64,000 nt of DNA from contig OY762941.1 of assembly GCA_963666995.1 (NCBI GenBank), positions 1,302,001-1,366,000 on the forward strand, written 5' to 3'. Source of the DNA: Syntrophobacter sp963666995 (GTDB lineage Bacteria > Desulfobacterota > Syntrophobacteria > Syntrophobacterales > Syntrophobacteraceae). Under the pieces are notes generated by a model, which saw nothing but the letters and a program-made list of their open reading frames with translations, had not been told where the DNA came from and did not search any database. A program made the translations under genes and the position numbers. Positions 1 to 9,130 of this stretch are shown piece after piece. Numbering within the stretch: the first letter of the stretch is position 1; every line of letters begins with the position of its first letter.

Positions 1-711
1 CCGGGATGGAATGTTTTGTTTGCTTTCCGGATGCCTTCCGGCCGGATCCCGTCTCGAAAATTCCTGAATTTCCCATCCCGCTTATCTTATAAGGAAAGCA
101 TTCATGAGCTGGAAAACAATAAGAGAATGACTTGGCTGACGGCACCCGCCCCCTCACCCGCCGCGTTTCAGGCAGGGTCGGGAAAGTGCTGGGTTTGGAC
201 AAATCAATTGAGACGCCGGGTTAAGAAGGATTGAAATGAAAGGCTGTCCGTTCAGCTTTTGCCATGATTACTCATGTCTTTTCAGCGGGTTTAAAGAGCC
301 CTTAACAAGATGGAATCTTGAGACATTCCCTCCCAAAATGCGCGACAAAGCTACTGTAGCGCCTCTTTTTTGTCAAGCATAAAAGCTCAAGGAAAAACAA
401 CATGATCCCCAAACCGATCGACTGCGGGACCGGAACCCGGCTGCGTCGCGCGATATCCGTAAAACCCTGCCGCGTGACTTTTTCCTCTCAATTCGCTCCC
501 CGGCAGGTTGCTGAAAAAGGATTGAATTTCCCACTTTGGGATATAAGTCCCTTGGAACGTCACCCCGGTGAAAGCCTGGGTCCAAAGTTTTTTACTCTGC
601 AAATCAGCGGCTTAAAATTACGTCCTGGATTCCGGCCTCCGCCGGAATGACGATATTACAGCCCGTATCCGTACTTGATGCCCACCAGGGCGCCCTTCTT
701 CATCACCCTCC
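1..711. other. Intergenic stretch with palindromic repeats, no gene seen
   Basis: No reading frame here has both a ribosome-binding site and recognisable protein content. Near 559-583 and 624-652 lie short palindromes of a type that recurs in the window. The second has the arms ATTCCGGC (629-636) and GCCGGAAT (641-648) around a 4-nt loop, followed by TGACG. They sit downstream of the GTPase gene that ends at 712. Confidence 0.6.
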
Positions 712-2556
712 CTATACGGCATCGAGAGTTTCCCTCAGATCCGAAAGCTCTTCCCTCACCCGGTCGATCGCGGCCAAGTCTTCGGAATGAGCCGCAACCA
801 GTTCTTCCACTTTTTTCTCCCCTTTTGATTTCATATCCACGCCCATTTCGATGGCCGTCCCGATTCCCGTCACCGTGGCCTGGATCCTCTTCATCATTTC
901 GGCCCGGAACCTCAGTCTGCTCTTGCCGACCCTGTCCAGGAAGTCAAACCGCACCCTGCCGCTCTGCATTTCAATGGATTCGAGCATATGGCGGCGCCTC
1001 TTGCCGACAATCGTCCGATTTGCGATGCGGTACAGGAAGTCTTTTATTTTCTTATACCTGTTGCTGAAGTATCCCGGGACCACCTGGGTGAGAGAATCGG
1101 TCAGCATGTCGAGTCCGACGGCTTCTCCCTTCAGCTTGAAGTAAAATCCGGATTCGGCGGTCCATTTGGATTCCGCGTGAGAAACCTCAAAGGGAATGGA
1201 AAACAACCGGGACGAGTACTGCATCAGCTCGTCTTCGGTCTTATTGACCTTTTCCACAAACCTGGAACAGATGGACTCGAATTCGTTAGACAGCTTCCCG
1301 TCCTCGGCTTCGTACCAGACGGTGAACGCCTTCTCGATCTCTGTGGTCACATAACCTTCCAGGGCGTCATTGAGTTCCTTCAAGGAAAGTTCACGGTGCT
1401 CGTCATGGAACCGGTCGAAACCGTTCTCCATTCGCGGAATAAGCTCTTTTTTCAGGATTACAAGATCCTCGTCGAGTTTTTTTTCGATCAGTCTGTCCAC
1501 CTCTGCTTCGAGGAGGACGTCGAAGCTCTCCTTTTCGGCGAGGATCTCTTCCTTCCGGCGATGGAATGAACTGATTTTCTCCTTGAGATCCTCGAGGGGA
1601 GTGCGCATGGACTGCATTTCGAGTTCGATTTCGAGCCTGCACCGGGACAGACGCCGCAAAAGGTTGCCCGCAACCGAGGCCAGCAGGACTTTCCCCTTTT
1701 CACGCAGGAGAAACTCGTCGAGCACTTCCGAAAAAGCGAAAATGTTGCTCGCTTTCAGCATTTCCGCCGATCCTTCGAGCTTCCCCTGCAGGGCGAGCCT
1801 GGCGGAGACCGGATAGACCTTGACCTCCGGTCCGAGTATTTCTCCCAGGGTTTGCTTTGCGAATTCGATCGACTCTTCGGTTTCCTCCTTTGTCAGGTAA
1901 TCGATTTTGTTCAGGAGGAAAAATATCCTGTGGGAGTACTGCCTGACATCGGCCAGGAAATCGATTTCCGCCTTGCTGACCGGCTGATCGACGGAGAGCA
2001 CGAAAAGGGCCGCATCGGACTTCGGGAGGTAGAGGTAGGCCATGTCGGTGTTGTGAAGGTAGACGGAACCCACGCCCGGAGTGTCGATCAGTCTCACGCC
2101 GTCTTTGAGATAAAACGACGGGTAGTTGACGACGACTTCCTTCACGTTCTTCCGATTGTTGGGATTGCCGGATTCGGTTACGTATTCGGCAAGGGCTTCG
2201 TGTCCTATGTCCGCAACGCCGCCGTCGTTGAAAAAGACCCTGATCCGAAGCTTTTCGCCGTAAGACATCACGGTGACAATCGACGTCAGGGGAATCACGG
2301 ACACGGGCAGGATGTCCGCCCCCATCAGGGCATTGATCAGATGCGTCTTCCCTCTCTTGAACTGGCCGACCACCACCAGATTGAAAGCGTTCGTCTCGAC
2401 CTTTTCCCTCAGTTCCGCGACGGCCCCGTTGCAACCCCGCCGGATCGCAGCCGTTTTGCCGATGCAATCCAGGAGCTTCTCTCTCAGCCGTGCGTACTCC
2501 GCCACCGGCATCGGTGTCTCTTTTCCCTCCCGGGCCGCATCACGCCTTTCGATCAT
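712..2556 (-). CDS. Dynamin-family GTPase
   Basis: Bacterial dynamin-like GTPase of about 614 residues. Dynamins use GTP hydrolysis to remodel membranes; the role of this one is unknown. The G domain is plain: P-loop GQFKRGKT (about 64-71), switch threonine in PLTS (about 91), DTPG (about 158-161) and NKID (about 216-219). The second half is charged and helical, as in dynamin stalk regions, with no clear transmembrane pair. I chose the ATG at 2556 because GAGGAG lies just upstream; a TTG at 2577 in the same frame has only an AGGAG one base away. It starts 52 bp from the divergent transglycosylase gene, so the two promoters must overlap the 5' ends of the genes. No partner dynamin gene is adjacent. 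Confidence 0.85.
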   Translation of the reverse strand: MIERRDAAREGKETPMPVAEYARLREKLLDCIGKTAAIRRGCNGAVAELREKVETNAFNLVVVGQFKRGKTHLINALMGADILPVSVIPLTSIVTVMSYGEKLRIRVFFNDGGVADIGHEALAEYVTESGNPNNRKNVKEVVVNYPSFYLKDGVRLIDTPGVGSVYLHNTDMAYLYLPKSDAALFVLSVDQPVSKAEIDFLADVRQYSHRIFFLLNKIDYLTKEETEESIEFAKQTLGEILGPEVKVYPVSARLALQGKLEGSAEMLKASNIFAFSEVLDEFLLREKGKVLLASVAGNLLRRLSRCRLEIELEMQSMRTPLEDLKEKISSFHRRKEEILAEKESFDVLLEAEVDRLIEKKLDEDLVILKKELIPRMENGFDRFHDEHRELSLKELNDALEGYVTTEIEKAFTVWYEAEDGKLSNEFESICSRFVEKVNKTEDELMQYSSRLFSIPFEVSHAESKWTAESGFYFKLKGEAVGLDMLTDSLTQVVPGYFSNRYKKIKDFLYRIANRTIVGKRRRHMLESIEMQSGRVRFDFLDRVGKSRLRFRAEMMKRIQATVTGIGTAIEMGVDMKSKGEKKVEELVAAHSEDLAAIDRVREELSDLRETLDAV

Positions 2557-2577
2557 GAACTCCTCACCTAAAAACAA

Positions 2578-2606
2578 ACTCCTGCCAAACGGTACTTAGC
2601 AGGAGT
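2578..2606. promoter_or_regulatory. Inverted repeat in the divergent start region
   Basis: Perfect 8-bp arms, ACTCCTGC at 2578-2585 and GCAGGAGT at 2599-2606, with a 13-nt spacer. Each arm contains an AGGAG that reads as a Shine-Dalgarno for the gene on its own side. The transcript in either direction could fold so that the ribosome site is paired. It could also be an operator shared by both genes. Function is inferred only. Confidence 0.4.
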
Positions 2607-2607
2607 C

Positions 2608-3645
2608 ATGAGCTTCGGAAAAAATCAACGGGCAAGAGAGAGCCTCTCTGCTTCATTGCAATCGGACACGCTGTTACGTATAATAAAGGGTCTCGAAAAC
2701 CTCAAGCAAAAACAACCGCAATCAAACGCTTCTCCAGAACCGGATTCCGAGAGGGATGATTTGAAGACGCCGTGCCGGAAAAAGACCCTTTGTTCGCTTG
2801 CAGCGCTGGTGTGCATCGTTGTGACCTCCTGCATCTGCGGGACCCTGATGGAGGCTTTTGCCGCCGACCTGTACGCCCCGGTCAGGCAAAGGCTCATCCA
2901 GGAAGGCTTCAGCGCGAAGCAGGTTGCCATGGCCTACCAGCCTCCGCCTCCCGCCCAGTTCAAGATCGTGGCCATGACTCTGCGCATCAGGGAGGGCAAA
3001 CTCAATTACGATCAATTCCTTTCCGCTTCTTCGGTGGCCAGGGCCCAGCATTTCCTCGACTCATACGGGTCCGCGTTCAGGAAAGCCGAAGAGACGTACC
3101 GGGTCGACCCCCGCGTCATCGCCGCGATTCTCCTGGTCGAAACCTCCTTTGGAGGCTACACCGGAAAGACGTCCGCTCTGGCCGTCTTCTCGACCTTCGC
3201 CCTCATGGATCAGAAAGGTTACCGGGACAAAATATGGTCGATGCTGTCGGCCAGAGACCGGGAACGCTGGGGGAGGGACGCTTTCGACAAGAAGCTCATG
3301 GACAGGTCAAAATGGGCTTATCAGGAGCTTCACGCCCTGTTCCAGTGGTCGGATTCTCAGGACATGAAGGCACAAAACTTCAAAGGGTCGGTAATGGGGG
3401 CCGTGGGAATGCCGCAATTTCTCCCGTCAAGCCTGATCCGCTATGGGGCGGATGGAAATGGGGACGGCCGCATCGATCTCTATGACCCCTACGACGCCAT
3501 CTTCAGCGTGGCAAACTACCTGCGGGGACACGGCTGGTGCGAAGCCCGAACCGAAACTGAAAAAGAGGACGTGATCTACACGTACAATCACAGCCACCCT
3601 TATTGCCAAGCCGTTCTGGGGGTTTCCACCCGGCTACGGTTCTAG
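2608..3645 (+). CDS. Membrane-bound lytic murein transglycosylase, MltB-like
   Basis: Cleaves the MurNAc-GlcNAc bond of peptidoglycan to leave a 1,6-anhydro product. Residues about 60-80 form a hydrophobic segment ending near AFAADLY, which acts as a signal anchor or signal peptide after an unusually long, polar N-terminal stretch. The catalytic domain (about 88-345) has the glutamate in LLVETSFGGYTGK (E178), GAVGMPQFLPSS, and the C-terminal DGDGRIDLYDPYDAI block typical of the MltB/SLT_2 family. A Cys pair in the hydrophobic segment could be a lipobox remnant, but no clean lipobox is seen. The start at 2608 follows AGGAG closely; the real start could be further in, as the first 55 residues look poorly conserved. 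Confidence 0.88.
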   Translation: MSFGKNQRARESLSASLQSDTLLRIIKGLENLKQKQPQSNASPEPDSERDDLKTPCRKKTLCSLAALVCIVVTSCICGTLMEAFAADLYAPVRQRLIQEGFSAKQVAMAYQPPPPAQFKIVAMTLRIREGKLNYDQFLSASSVARAQHFLDSYGSAFRKAEETYRVDPRVIAAILLVETSFGGYTGKTSALAVFSTFALMDQKGYRDKIWSMLSARDRERWGRDAFDKKLMDRSKWAYQELHALFQWSDSQDMKAQNFKGSVMGAVGMPQFLPSSLIRYGADGNGDGRIDLYDPYDAIFSVANYLRGHGWCEARTETEKEDVIYTYNHSHPYCQAVLGVSTRLRF

Positions 3646-3691
3646 CCTGCGGGCCTCATCGGGGGGCCGTCTCGATCGGGACTTCGGGATG

Positions 3692-4201
3692 TTAGAGTGA
3701 AAATCCCTGCCCCCCCTGCAGCTTTTCGGCAAGCTTTTTCTCCACGGCGGGGGCCACCAGGCCCGTTACGCATCCTCCGGACATCACCACTTCCTTGATG
3801 ATACTGGAACTGATGTATATCCATCGCATTCCCGTCATGAGAAAGAGCGTCTCTATGTCGGTGTTCAGCTTCCTGTTCATCAATGCCATTTGAAATTCGT
3901 ATTCGAAGTCGCTGATGGCCCTCAGCCCCCGCAGAATGGCGTCGGCCTCGATCGACCGGGCGTAGTCCACCAGGAGGCCCTGAAAAGAACCGACGAGAAT
4001 GCGCTGCTGCAAGGGGTGCCCCTCGATGGTGGCGTTGATCATTTCCAGGCGTTCTTCAAAGGTGAAAAAGGATTTTTTCCCCGGATTGGCGGCAACCGCT
4101 ATAACAATCTTGTCGAAAATCTTGAGGCCGCGTTCCATGAGATCCAGATGACCGTTCGTGATGGGGTCAAACGAACCGGGATATACCGCAACTTTCTCCA
4201 T
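3692..4201 (-). CDS. coaD: Phosphopantetheine adenylyltransferase
   Basis: Converts 4'-phosphopantetheine and ATP to dephospho-CoA, the penultimate step of coenzyme A synthesis, in the cytoplasm. The 169-residue protein is normal length. It has the nucleotidyltransferase signature GSFDPITNGH (H18), the RG(L/I)RAISDFEYE block that contacts substrate, and ISSSIIKE near 131-138, the family's ISSTxVR motif. It lies 45 bp downstream of rsmD on the same strand, a pairing common in bacteria, and ends the long minus-strand run that starts with the ilv genes. Confidence 0.97.
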   Translation of the reverse strand: MEKVAVYPGSFDPITNGHLDLMERGLKIFDKIVIAVAANPGKKSFFTFEERLEMINATIEGHPLQQRILVGSFQGLLVDYARSIEADAILRGLRAISDFEYEFQMALMNRKLNTDIETLFLMTGMRWIYISSSIIKEVVMSGGCVTGLVAPAVEKKLAEKLQGGQGFSL

Positions 4202-4246
4202 CGTCCACTCCTTTACTGCTCTGCCGCACGAGATTCATCCATCGGT

Positions 4247-4801
4247 TCAACGGGGAAGATGCCGCACGAAAAAGGAAACCGAAGTATCTCCGTACCTGCG
4301 CTGCTCAGTCTTCGACCATCCTTCAGGAGCCGGTGGAAGGAGGTCTTTAACATGATGTTCCCCGATGACGAGCGCATCGGGATGGGCCACATCCGTGAGA
4401 TGCGGCAGTGTTTCCTCGAGGTATCCTTTCCCATAAGGAGGATCCATAAAAACAAGGTCGAACGAATCGCCTGCTTCGGCCAATCGTTCGATCGCCTTCA
4501 GGACGGGAGCATGGATGACCCGTGCGCGTTCTTCCGCTCCACAGATTGCGATATTGGCACGGATGATGCGCACGGCTTCCCGGCTTTGATCCACAAAAAC
4601 GGCCCCCGCAGCCCCGCGGCTCAGGGCCTCCAGGCCGAAGGCGCCGGTTCCGGCAAAGAGATCGAGAACGCGGGCTCCCGGAACAAAAGGCGCGATGATA
4701 CTGAAGACGGCTTCCCGCACCCGATCGATAGTCGGCCTTATCGCTTCATCCTTTGGGGAGCGAAGGCGCCTGCCGCCGAATTCACCGGCCACGATCCTCA
4801 T
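4247..4801 (-). CDS. rsmD: 16S rRNA (guanine-966-N2)-methyltransferase
   Basis: SAM-dependent methylase that modifies G966 of 16S rRNA on the assembled small subunit. The protein opens with the family's typical MRIVAGEFGGRRL. It carries the SAM-binding loop LDLFAGTGAFG (about 46-56), and the catalytic DPPY motif near 117-120. Length, 184 residues, is normal. The start is only 4 bp downstream of the asd stop codon, so it is almost certainly cotranscribed and probably translationally coupled with asd; coaD follows. Confidence 0.95.
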   Translation of the reverse strand: MRIVAGEFGGRRLRSPKDEAIRPTIDRVREAVFSIIAPFVPGARVLDLFAGTGAFGLEALSRGAAGAVFVDQSREAVRIIRANIAICGAEERARVIHAPVLKAIERLAEAGDSFDLVFMDPPYGKGYLEETLPHLTDVAHPDALVIGEHHVKDLLPPAPEGWSKTEQRRYGDTSVSFFVRHLPR

Positions 4802-4805
4802 GAGG

Positions 4806-5825
4806 CTACAGCAAGTTGCGGTCCGCGAGAATTTCGGCTATCTGGACCGCGTTGCTTGCCGCCCCCTTCCTGATATTGTCGGCCACCACCCACATGGCCA
4901 GTCCATTCTCCACCGAGGGATCTTTCCTTATCCTGCCGACCAGGGTATCGTCCGTGCCTGCCGCCTGAAGTGGAACAGGGTAGCAGAGCTGCGACGGATC
5001 ATCCACGAGGACGACGCCGGGGGCGGCGGCCAGAAGCTCCCTCACCCGTTCCACGCTGATGGGCTTTCCGGTTTCGATGTTCACCGATTCGGAATGTCCG
5101 TAAAACACGGGCACTCTCACCGTGGTCGCGCACACCCTGATCTCCTCGTCCTCGAAGATCTTCCTGGTCTCATTGAGCATTTTCATTTCTTCTTCGGTAA
5201 AACCATTCTCCAGAAACGCTCCGATGTGCGGGAAGCAGTTGAAGGCGATTTGCTGAGGATAGATCTCTTTTTTTACTTCTCTTCCGGCCATCAGATCCGC
5301 CACCTGCAGGCGCAGCTCTTCAATAGCCCTCTTTCCGGTTCCGGAGACCGCCTGGAACGTGGTCACCACGATTCTTTTGATTCCCACGGCGTCATAGATC
5401 GGCTTGAGCGCCACGACCATCTGGATCGTCGAGCAATTGGGATTGGCGATGATCGTCGGATGATCCCCCAGGGCGTGAGGATTCACTTCGGGAACAACCA
5501 GCGGAAACTCGGGGTTCATTCGAAAGGCGCTCGAGTTGTCCACCACCACGCACCCGGCCTTGGCGGCAATCGGTGCAAATTTGCGGCTGATGCCGCCCCC
5601 CGCGGAAAAGAGAGCCAGTTGAACTCCCTTGAACGAGTCTTCCTTGAGTTCCTCCACGGGGAACGTCTCGCCCCTGAAGGACAATTTCTTCCCGATGGAA
5701 CGGGCCGACGCCAGCAGTTTGATCTCACTGACCGGAAAAGACCGTTCTTCCAGAACTTGAATCATCAGGTTGCCCACAGCGCCTGTGGCACCCACCACCG
5801 CAACTCGATAAGATTTAGCTGACAT
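4806..5825 (-). CDS. asd: Aspartate-semialdehyde dehydrogenase
   Basis: NADPH-dependent reduction of beta-aspartyl phosphate to aspartate semialdehyde, the branch point for lysine/diaminopimelate, threonine and methionine. From the start at MSAKSYRVAVVGATGAVGN the protein is 339 residues. The Rossmann GATGAVG is at about 12-18, and the catalytic cysteine is C131 in ANPNCST. The frame is open upstream to 6062, but that stretch runs through an interspersed repeat and is not coding; the ATG at 5825 has GAAAGGGAA just before it. It is separated from leuB by 285 bp and overlaps no gene; rsmD follows after 4 bp. Confidence 0.96.
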   Translation of the reverse strand: MSAKSYRVAVVGATGAVGNLMIQVLEERSFPVSEIKLLASARSIGKKLSFRGETFPVEELKEDSFKGVQLALFSAGGGISRKFAPIAAKAGCVVVDNSSAFRMNPEFPLVVPEVNPHALGDHPTIIANPNCSTIQMVVALKPIYDAVGIKRIVVTTFQAVSGTGKRAIEELRLQVADLMAGREVKKEIYPQQIAFNCFPHIGAFLENGFTEEEMKMLNETRKIFEDEEIRVCATTVRVPVFYGHSESVNIETGKPISVERVRELLAAAPGVVLVDDPSQLCYPVPLQAAGTDDTLVGRIRKDPSVENGLAMWVVADNIRKGAASNAVQIAEILADRNLL

Positions 5826-5931
5826 TTCCCTTTCGCCTTTCATCTGTTTTCTCGTGTCGAATACCGAGGACCTCCGCTGGTTACCGGCCAAATAGTCCAT
5901 TTCATAAATTCGATACCATAGTCCTGACGAT

Positions 5932-6064
5932 GGGTGGCACGGACAACTCGTTGTCCGTGCGCGAAGCGCAAGAGGAGGCTCGGAGGGCAAGCCTTGGAAT
6001 CGTGGTAACGGATCCGGCGGCCCTCTTGTCCTTGCGGACCCGGATACAAGTATCCGGACCACCC
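5932..6064. repeat. Interspersed double-hairpin repeat, family A, copy 1
   Basis: About 133 bp with inverted ends GGGTGGC...CCACCC. The left arm holds a perfect 10-bp palindrome, CACGGACAAC-tc-GTTGTCCGTG. It is followed by a second small hairpin, GCGC-GAA-GCGC, and then AAGAGG. The right arm is an inverted version with GTCC-ttGC-GGAC and a CCGGATA/TATCCGG stem. The same plan occurs at 25998-26129, 52751-52923 and, as a half element, at 33100-33165. It resembles a REP-type doublet (BIME) rather than a coding element, and sits between leuB and asd. Confidence 0.8.
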
Positions 6065-6110
6065 ATGATGGGATCTCCCTGATACGTCATCGTATTTATG
6101 AAACAACGTA

Positions 6111-7190
6111 CTAAGCCTCCGCTATCGCGATGAAGTCGGCCACCAGATCGCCCACTTCCGAGGTGGACCGCCCCATTTGCCCGGCGGACAGACTCTTGAT
6201 ATCGTGCGCCACGACCTTTGTGACAGCCCTTTCAACCAGCCGCGCAGCGGCTTTCTCACCGAGATGATCCAGCAGCATCTGGGCCGCCGCGATCGCCGCC
6301 AGGGGATTGATGACGTTCAAGCCGGTGTACTTGGGGGCGGACCCGCCGATCGGCTCGAACATGGACACTCCCTCGGGATTGATGTTACCGCCCGCGGCAA
6401 TTCCCATTCCACCCTGTATCATGGCCCCAAGGTCCGTGATGATGTCCCCGAACATATTGTCGGTTACAATGACGTCGAACCATTCCGGGTTCTTCACCAT
6501 CCACATGACGGTAGCATCCACATGAGCGTAGTCCGTGCGGATGTCCGGATACTCCAGGGCGACCTGCTTGAACACACGTTCCCAAAGGTCGAAGGCGAAG
6601 GTCAACACATTGGTCTTTCCGCACAACGTAAGCTTCTTGTCTCTGTTCCTCCGCCGGCAGAAATCGAACGCATAGCGGATGCAGCGCTCGACCCCCCTTC
6701 TCGTGTTTATCGACTCCTGGATTGCGACTTCATGCGCAGTGCCCTTGCGGAGGAATCCGCCGCCCCCGCAGTAAAGTCCTTCGGTATTCTCACGCACCAC
6801 GACGAAATCGATGTCCTCGGGGTCTTTGTCCTTCAGCGGAGTATCCACCCCGGGGTACAGGACGACCGGTCGAAGGTTGATATACTGGTCGAGCTGGAAC
6901 CGCATTTCCAGGAGCAGCCCCTTCTCGAGGATGCCGGGCTTCACATCGGGGTGCCCGATAGCACCCAGGAGGATGGCGTGGAAAGTTCTCAGTTCGTCGA
7001 GGACCGTCTGGGGAAGAATCTCTCCCGTTCGCAGGTATCGGGCGCCCCCCAGATCGTAATGAACCTGTTCGATTTTGAACTTTTTCCTGGCGGCGACGGC
7101 CTCCATGGCCTTCAGCGCTTCCCGGATCACTTCAGGGCCGGTGCCGTCTCCCGGAATCACCGCAATCCTGTATGTTTTTTCCAGTGTCAT
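6111..7190 (-). CDS. leuB: 3-isopropylmalate dehydrogenase
   Basis: NAD-dependent oxidative decarboxylation of 3-isopropylmalate, the third step of leucine synthesis. The 359-residue protein has the beta-decarboxylating dehydrogenase features: IPGDGTGPEV at the N-terminus, RENTEGLYCG, and the metal/NAD block DNMFGDIITDLGAMIQGG, then EPIGGSAPKYTG. Length and motifs are complete. Family members also include isocitrate and tartrate dehydrogenases, but the position after leuCD supports LeuB. Start is the ATG at 7190; leuD ends 34 bp upstream. Confidence 0.95.
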   Translation of the reverse strand: MTLEKTYRIAVIPGDGTGPEVIREALKAMEAVAARKKFKIEQVHYDLGGARYLRTGEILPQTVLDELRTFHAILLGAIGHPDVKPGILEKGLLLEMRFQLDQYINLRPVVLYPGVDTPLKDKDPEDIDFVVVRENTEGLYCGGGGFLRKGTAHEVAIQESINTRRGVERCIRYAFDFCRRRNRDKKLTLCGKTNVLTFAFDLWERVFKQVALEYPDIRTDYAHVDATVMWMVKNPEWFDVIVTDNMFGDIITDLGAMIQGGMGIAAGGNINPEGVSMFEPIGGSAPKYTGLNVINPLAAIAAAQMLLDHLGEKAAARLVERAVTKVVAHDIKSLSAGQMGRSTSEVGDLVADFIAIAEA

Positions 7191-7224
7191 TGGTTGGCTT
7201 CCTTGTTTTTCGTAAGCCCCTGTC

Positions 7225-7734
7225 TCACGACCGGCTCTCTTTTTCAGACAATTGTTCCTGAACGTAGGGGATCAACCCGCCCACCCGGATGAGTTCCTGC
7301 ATGAACGGGGGCACAGGATGCGTATGATAGTTCTCGTGCGTCGTGAGGTTGGTGATGGTCCCCCCGTCTATATCCACCTCCAGTTCATCCCCTGTCCTGA
7401 CCGCCGCCGAAGCTTCCGGAGATTCCAGAATGAGAAGCCCGGTGTTGAAAGCGTTCCGGTAGAAAATTCGAGCGAAACTGTGCGCGATGACACAACTCAG
7501 GCCCGCGCCCTTTATCGAAACAGGAGCATGTTCCCTGGAAGAACCACATCCGAAGTTGCTGCCGGCAACGATGATGTCTCCCGCTTTGACCTTCTTTGCG
7601 AATTCCGGATCGGCGTCTTCCATGCAATGATCCGCTAGAAATTTGGGATCGGAGGAGATCAGGTACCGCGCCGGAATGATGGCATCCGTATCCACGTCAT
7701 TGCCGAATTTCCATGCTTTCCCTTGTATTTTCAT
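7225..7734 (-). CDS. leuD: 3-isopropylmalate dehydratase small subunit
   Basis: Small (swivel) subunit of isopropylmalate isomerase, which with LeuC interconverts 2- and 3-isopropylmalate. It has the short archaeal/anaerobe-type length, 169 residues, with GNDVDTDAIIPARYL at the start, the substrate-binding GSNFGCGSSREHAP loop, and FYRNAFNTGL. It sits between leuC and leuB with gaps of 49 and 34 bp. Confidence 0.96.
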   Translation of the reverse strand: MKIQGKAWKFGNDVDTDAIIPARYLISSDPKFLADHCMEDADPEFAKKVKAGDIIVAGSNFGCGSSREHAPVSIKGAGLSCVIAHSFARIFYRNAFNTGLLILESPEASAAVRTGDELEVDIDGGTITNLTTHENYHTHPVPPFMQELIRVGGLIPYVQEQLSEKESRS

Positions 7735-7783
7735 CGACTCATCTCACTTGCAGGCCCAAAGGCCTGCCGGCTGTTTTCAACGG

Positions 7784-9043
7784 CTACAGATCGTCGGGGT
7801 GAACGATGCGCCCGGCAACGGCGGAAGCCGCCGCAACAGCCGGGTTGCTGAGGTACACTTCGCTCTGCGTATGGCCCATTCGCCCGATGAAGTTCCTGTT
7901 CGTGGTCGCCACAGCCCTCTCGCCGGCAGCCAGGATCCCCATATGACCACCAAGGCAGGGTCCGCACGTCGGCGTGCTCACGGCTGCGTCGGCATCGACA
8001 AAAATCTCGAGCAGACCTTCCTTCAGGGCCCTCCTGTAAATGTCCTGGGTCGCCGGAATGATGACACACCGGACACCCGGAGCCACCTTCCTGCCTTTGA
8101 GGATGTCCGCGGCCACCACCAGGTCTTCGAAGCGCCCGTTCGTACAGGAGCCGATCACCGCCTGGTCGATGGGGGTCGGCGGAAGTTCCGTAACCGGCCG
8201 CACGTTGCCGGGCGAATTCGGCAGAGCCACCATCGGCTCGAACCCGGACACGTCCCAGTCATAGACGGTTTCATACAAGGCATCCGGATCGCTGTGCCGG
8301 AATTCATAAGGCCTCTTCGCCCGATCCCTGACGTATTCCTCGGTGATCGCGTCGGGGGGAACGATACCGGCCTTAGCCCCCGCTTCAATGGCCATATTGC
8401 ACATGGAAAGGCGGTCGGCCATGGGGAGATGCTCGATGACTTCTCCCGTAAATTCCATCGCGCGGTATCGCGCCCCGTCCACTCCGATCTGTCCGATCGT
8501 GTAAAGGATAAGGTCTTTGCCGCCCACCCAGCGGCGACGCTTACCCCTGAAGATAAATTTCAGGGAGGGCGGGACCTTAAACCAGAGGCGGCCAGTGATC
8601 ATCACCGCCGCGAGGTCGGTACTCCCCACTCCGGTGGCGAAGGCGCCCAGCGCCCCGTATGTGCAGGTGTGGCTGTCCGCCCCTATGATCAGATCGCCCG
8701 GAAGCACGAGACCCTGCTCCGGAAGCAGGGCATGTTCGACTCCCATGCGGCCGACTTCGAAGTAATGCGTGATATTCCACTCCCTGGCGAAATCCCTCAG
8801 GATTTTGCACTGCGCGGCCGAAGCGATGTCTTTGTTGGGAGCGAAATGATCGGGCACAAGGGCAATGCGGTCGCGATCGAAAACGCCCTTTGCCCCCGCT
8901 CTTCGAAAAGCCTCGATTGCCAAAGGAGCGGTAATGTCGTTACCCAGGGCAAAGTCCACTCTTGCCTCAATAAGGTCTTCCGGAGAAACGGCGGACCTGC
9001 CTGCATGTTCTGCCAGGATTTTTTCACTGATGGTCATGGGCAT
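7784..9043 (-). CDS. leuC: 3-isopropylmalate dehydratase large subunit
   Basis: Aconitase-family [4Fe-4S] subunit of isopropylmalate isomerase, about 419 residues, the short archaeal-type form that pairs with the 169-residue LeuD. Cluster cysteines are seen in VIGSCTNGRFEDL and in PTCGPCLGGHMG. Other family blocks are PDHFAPNKD and GADSHTCTYGALGAFATGVGS. The frame is open to 9091, but the ATG at 9043 has GAGAGGTG 9 nt upstream and gives the usual N-terminus MPMTISEKIL. No leuA lies between pssA and leuC, where it often sits in related clusters, so 2-isopropylmalate synthase must be encoded elsewhere. Confidence 0.95.
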   Translation of the reverse strand: MPMTISEKILAEHAGRSAVSPEDLIEARVDFALGNDITAPLAIEAFRRAGAKGVFDRDRIALVPDHFAPNKDIASAAQCKILRDFAREWNITHYFEVGRMGVEHALLPEQGLVLPGDLIIGADSHTCTYGALGAFATGVGSTDLAAVMITGRLWFKVPPSLKFIFRGKRRRWVGGKDLILYTIGQIGVDGARYRAMEFTGEVIEHLPMADRLSMCNMAIEAGAKAGIVPPDAITEEYVRDRAKRPYEFRHSDPDALYETVYDWDVSGFEPMVALPNSPGNVRPVTELPPTPIDQAVIGSCTNGRFEDLVVAADILKGRKVAPGVRCVIIPATQDIYRRALKEGLLEIFVDADAAVSTPTCGPCLGGHMGILAAGERAVATTNRNFIGRMGHTQSEVYLSNPAVAAASAVAGRIVHPDDL

Positions 9044-9130
9044 TGTGCATTCACCTCTCGTTTCATTCGATCGACAGCGGCCGGATCCCAAAGTATGCCG
9101 GACCGGCGGATCAGCCCGATCAATTGCGCG

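Noticed and set aside
16..650. Small frames at the left edge of the window
   Set aside because: They run through palindromic repeats and lack ribosome sites and conserved features.
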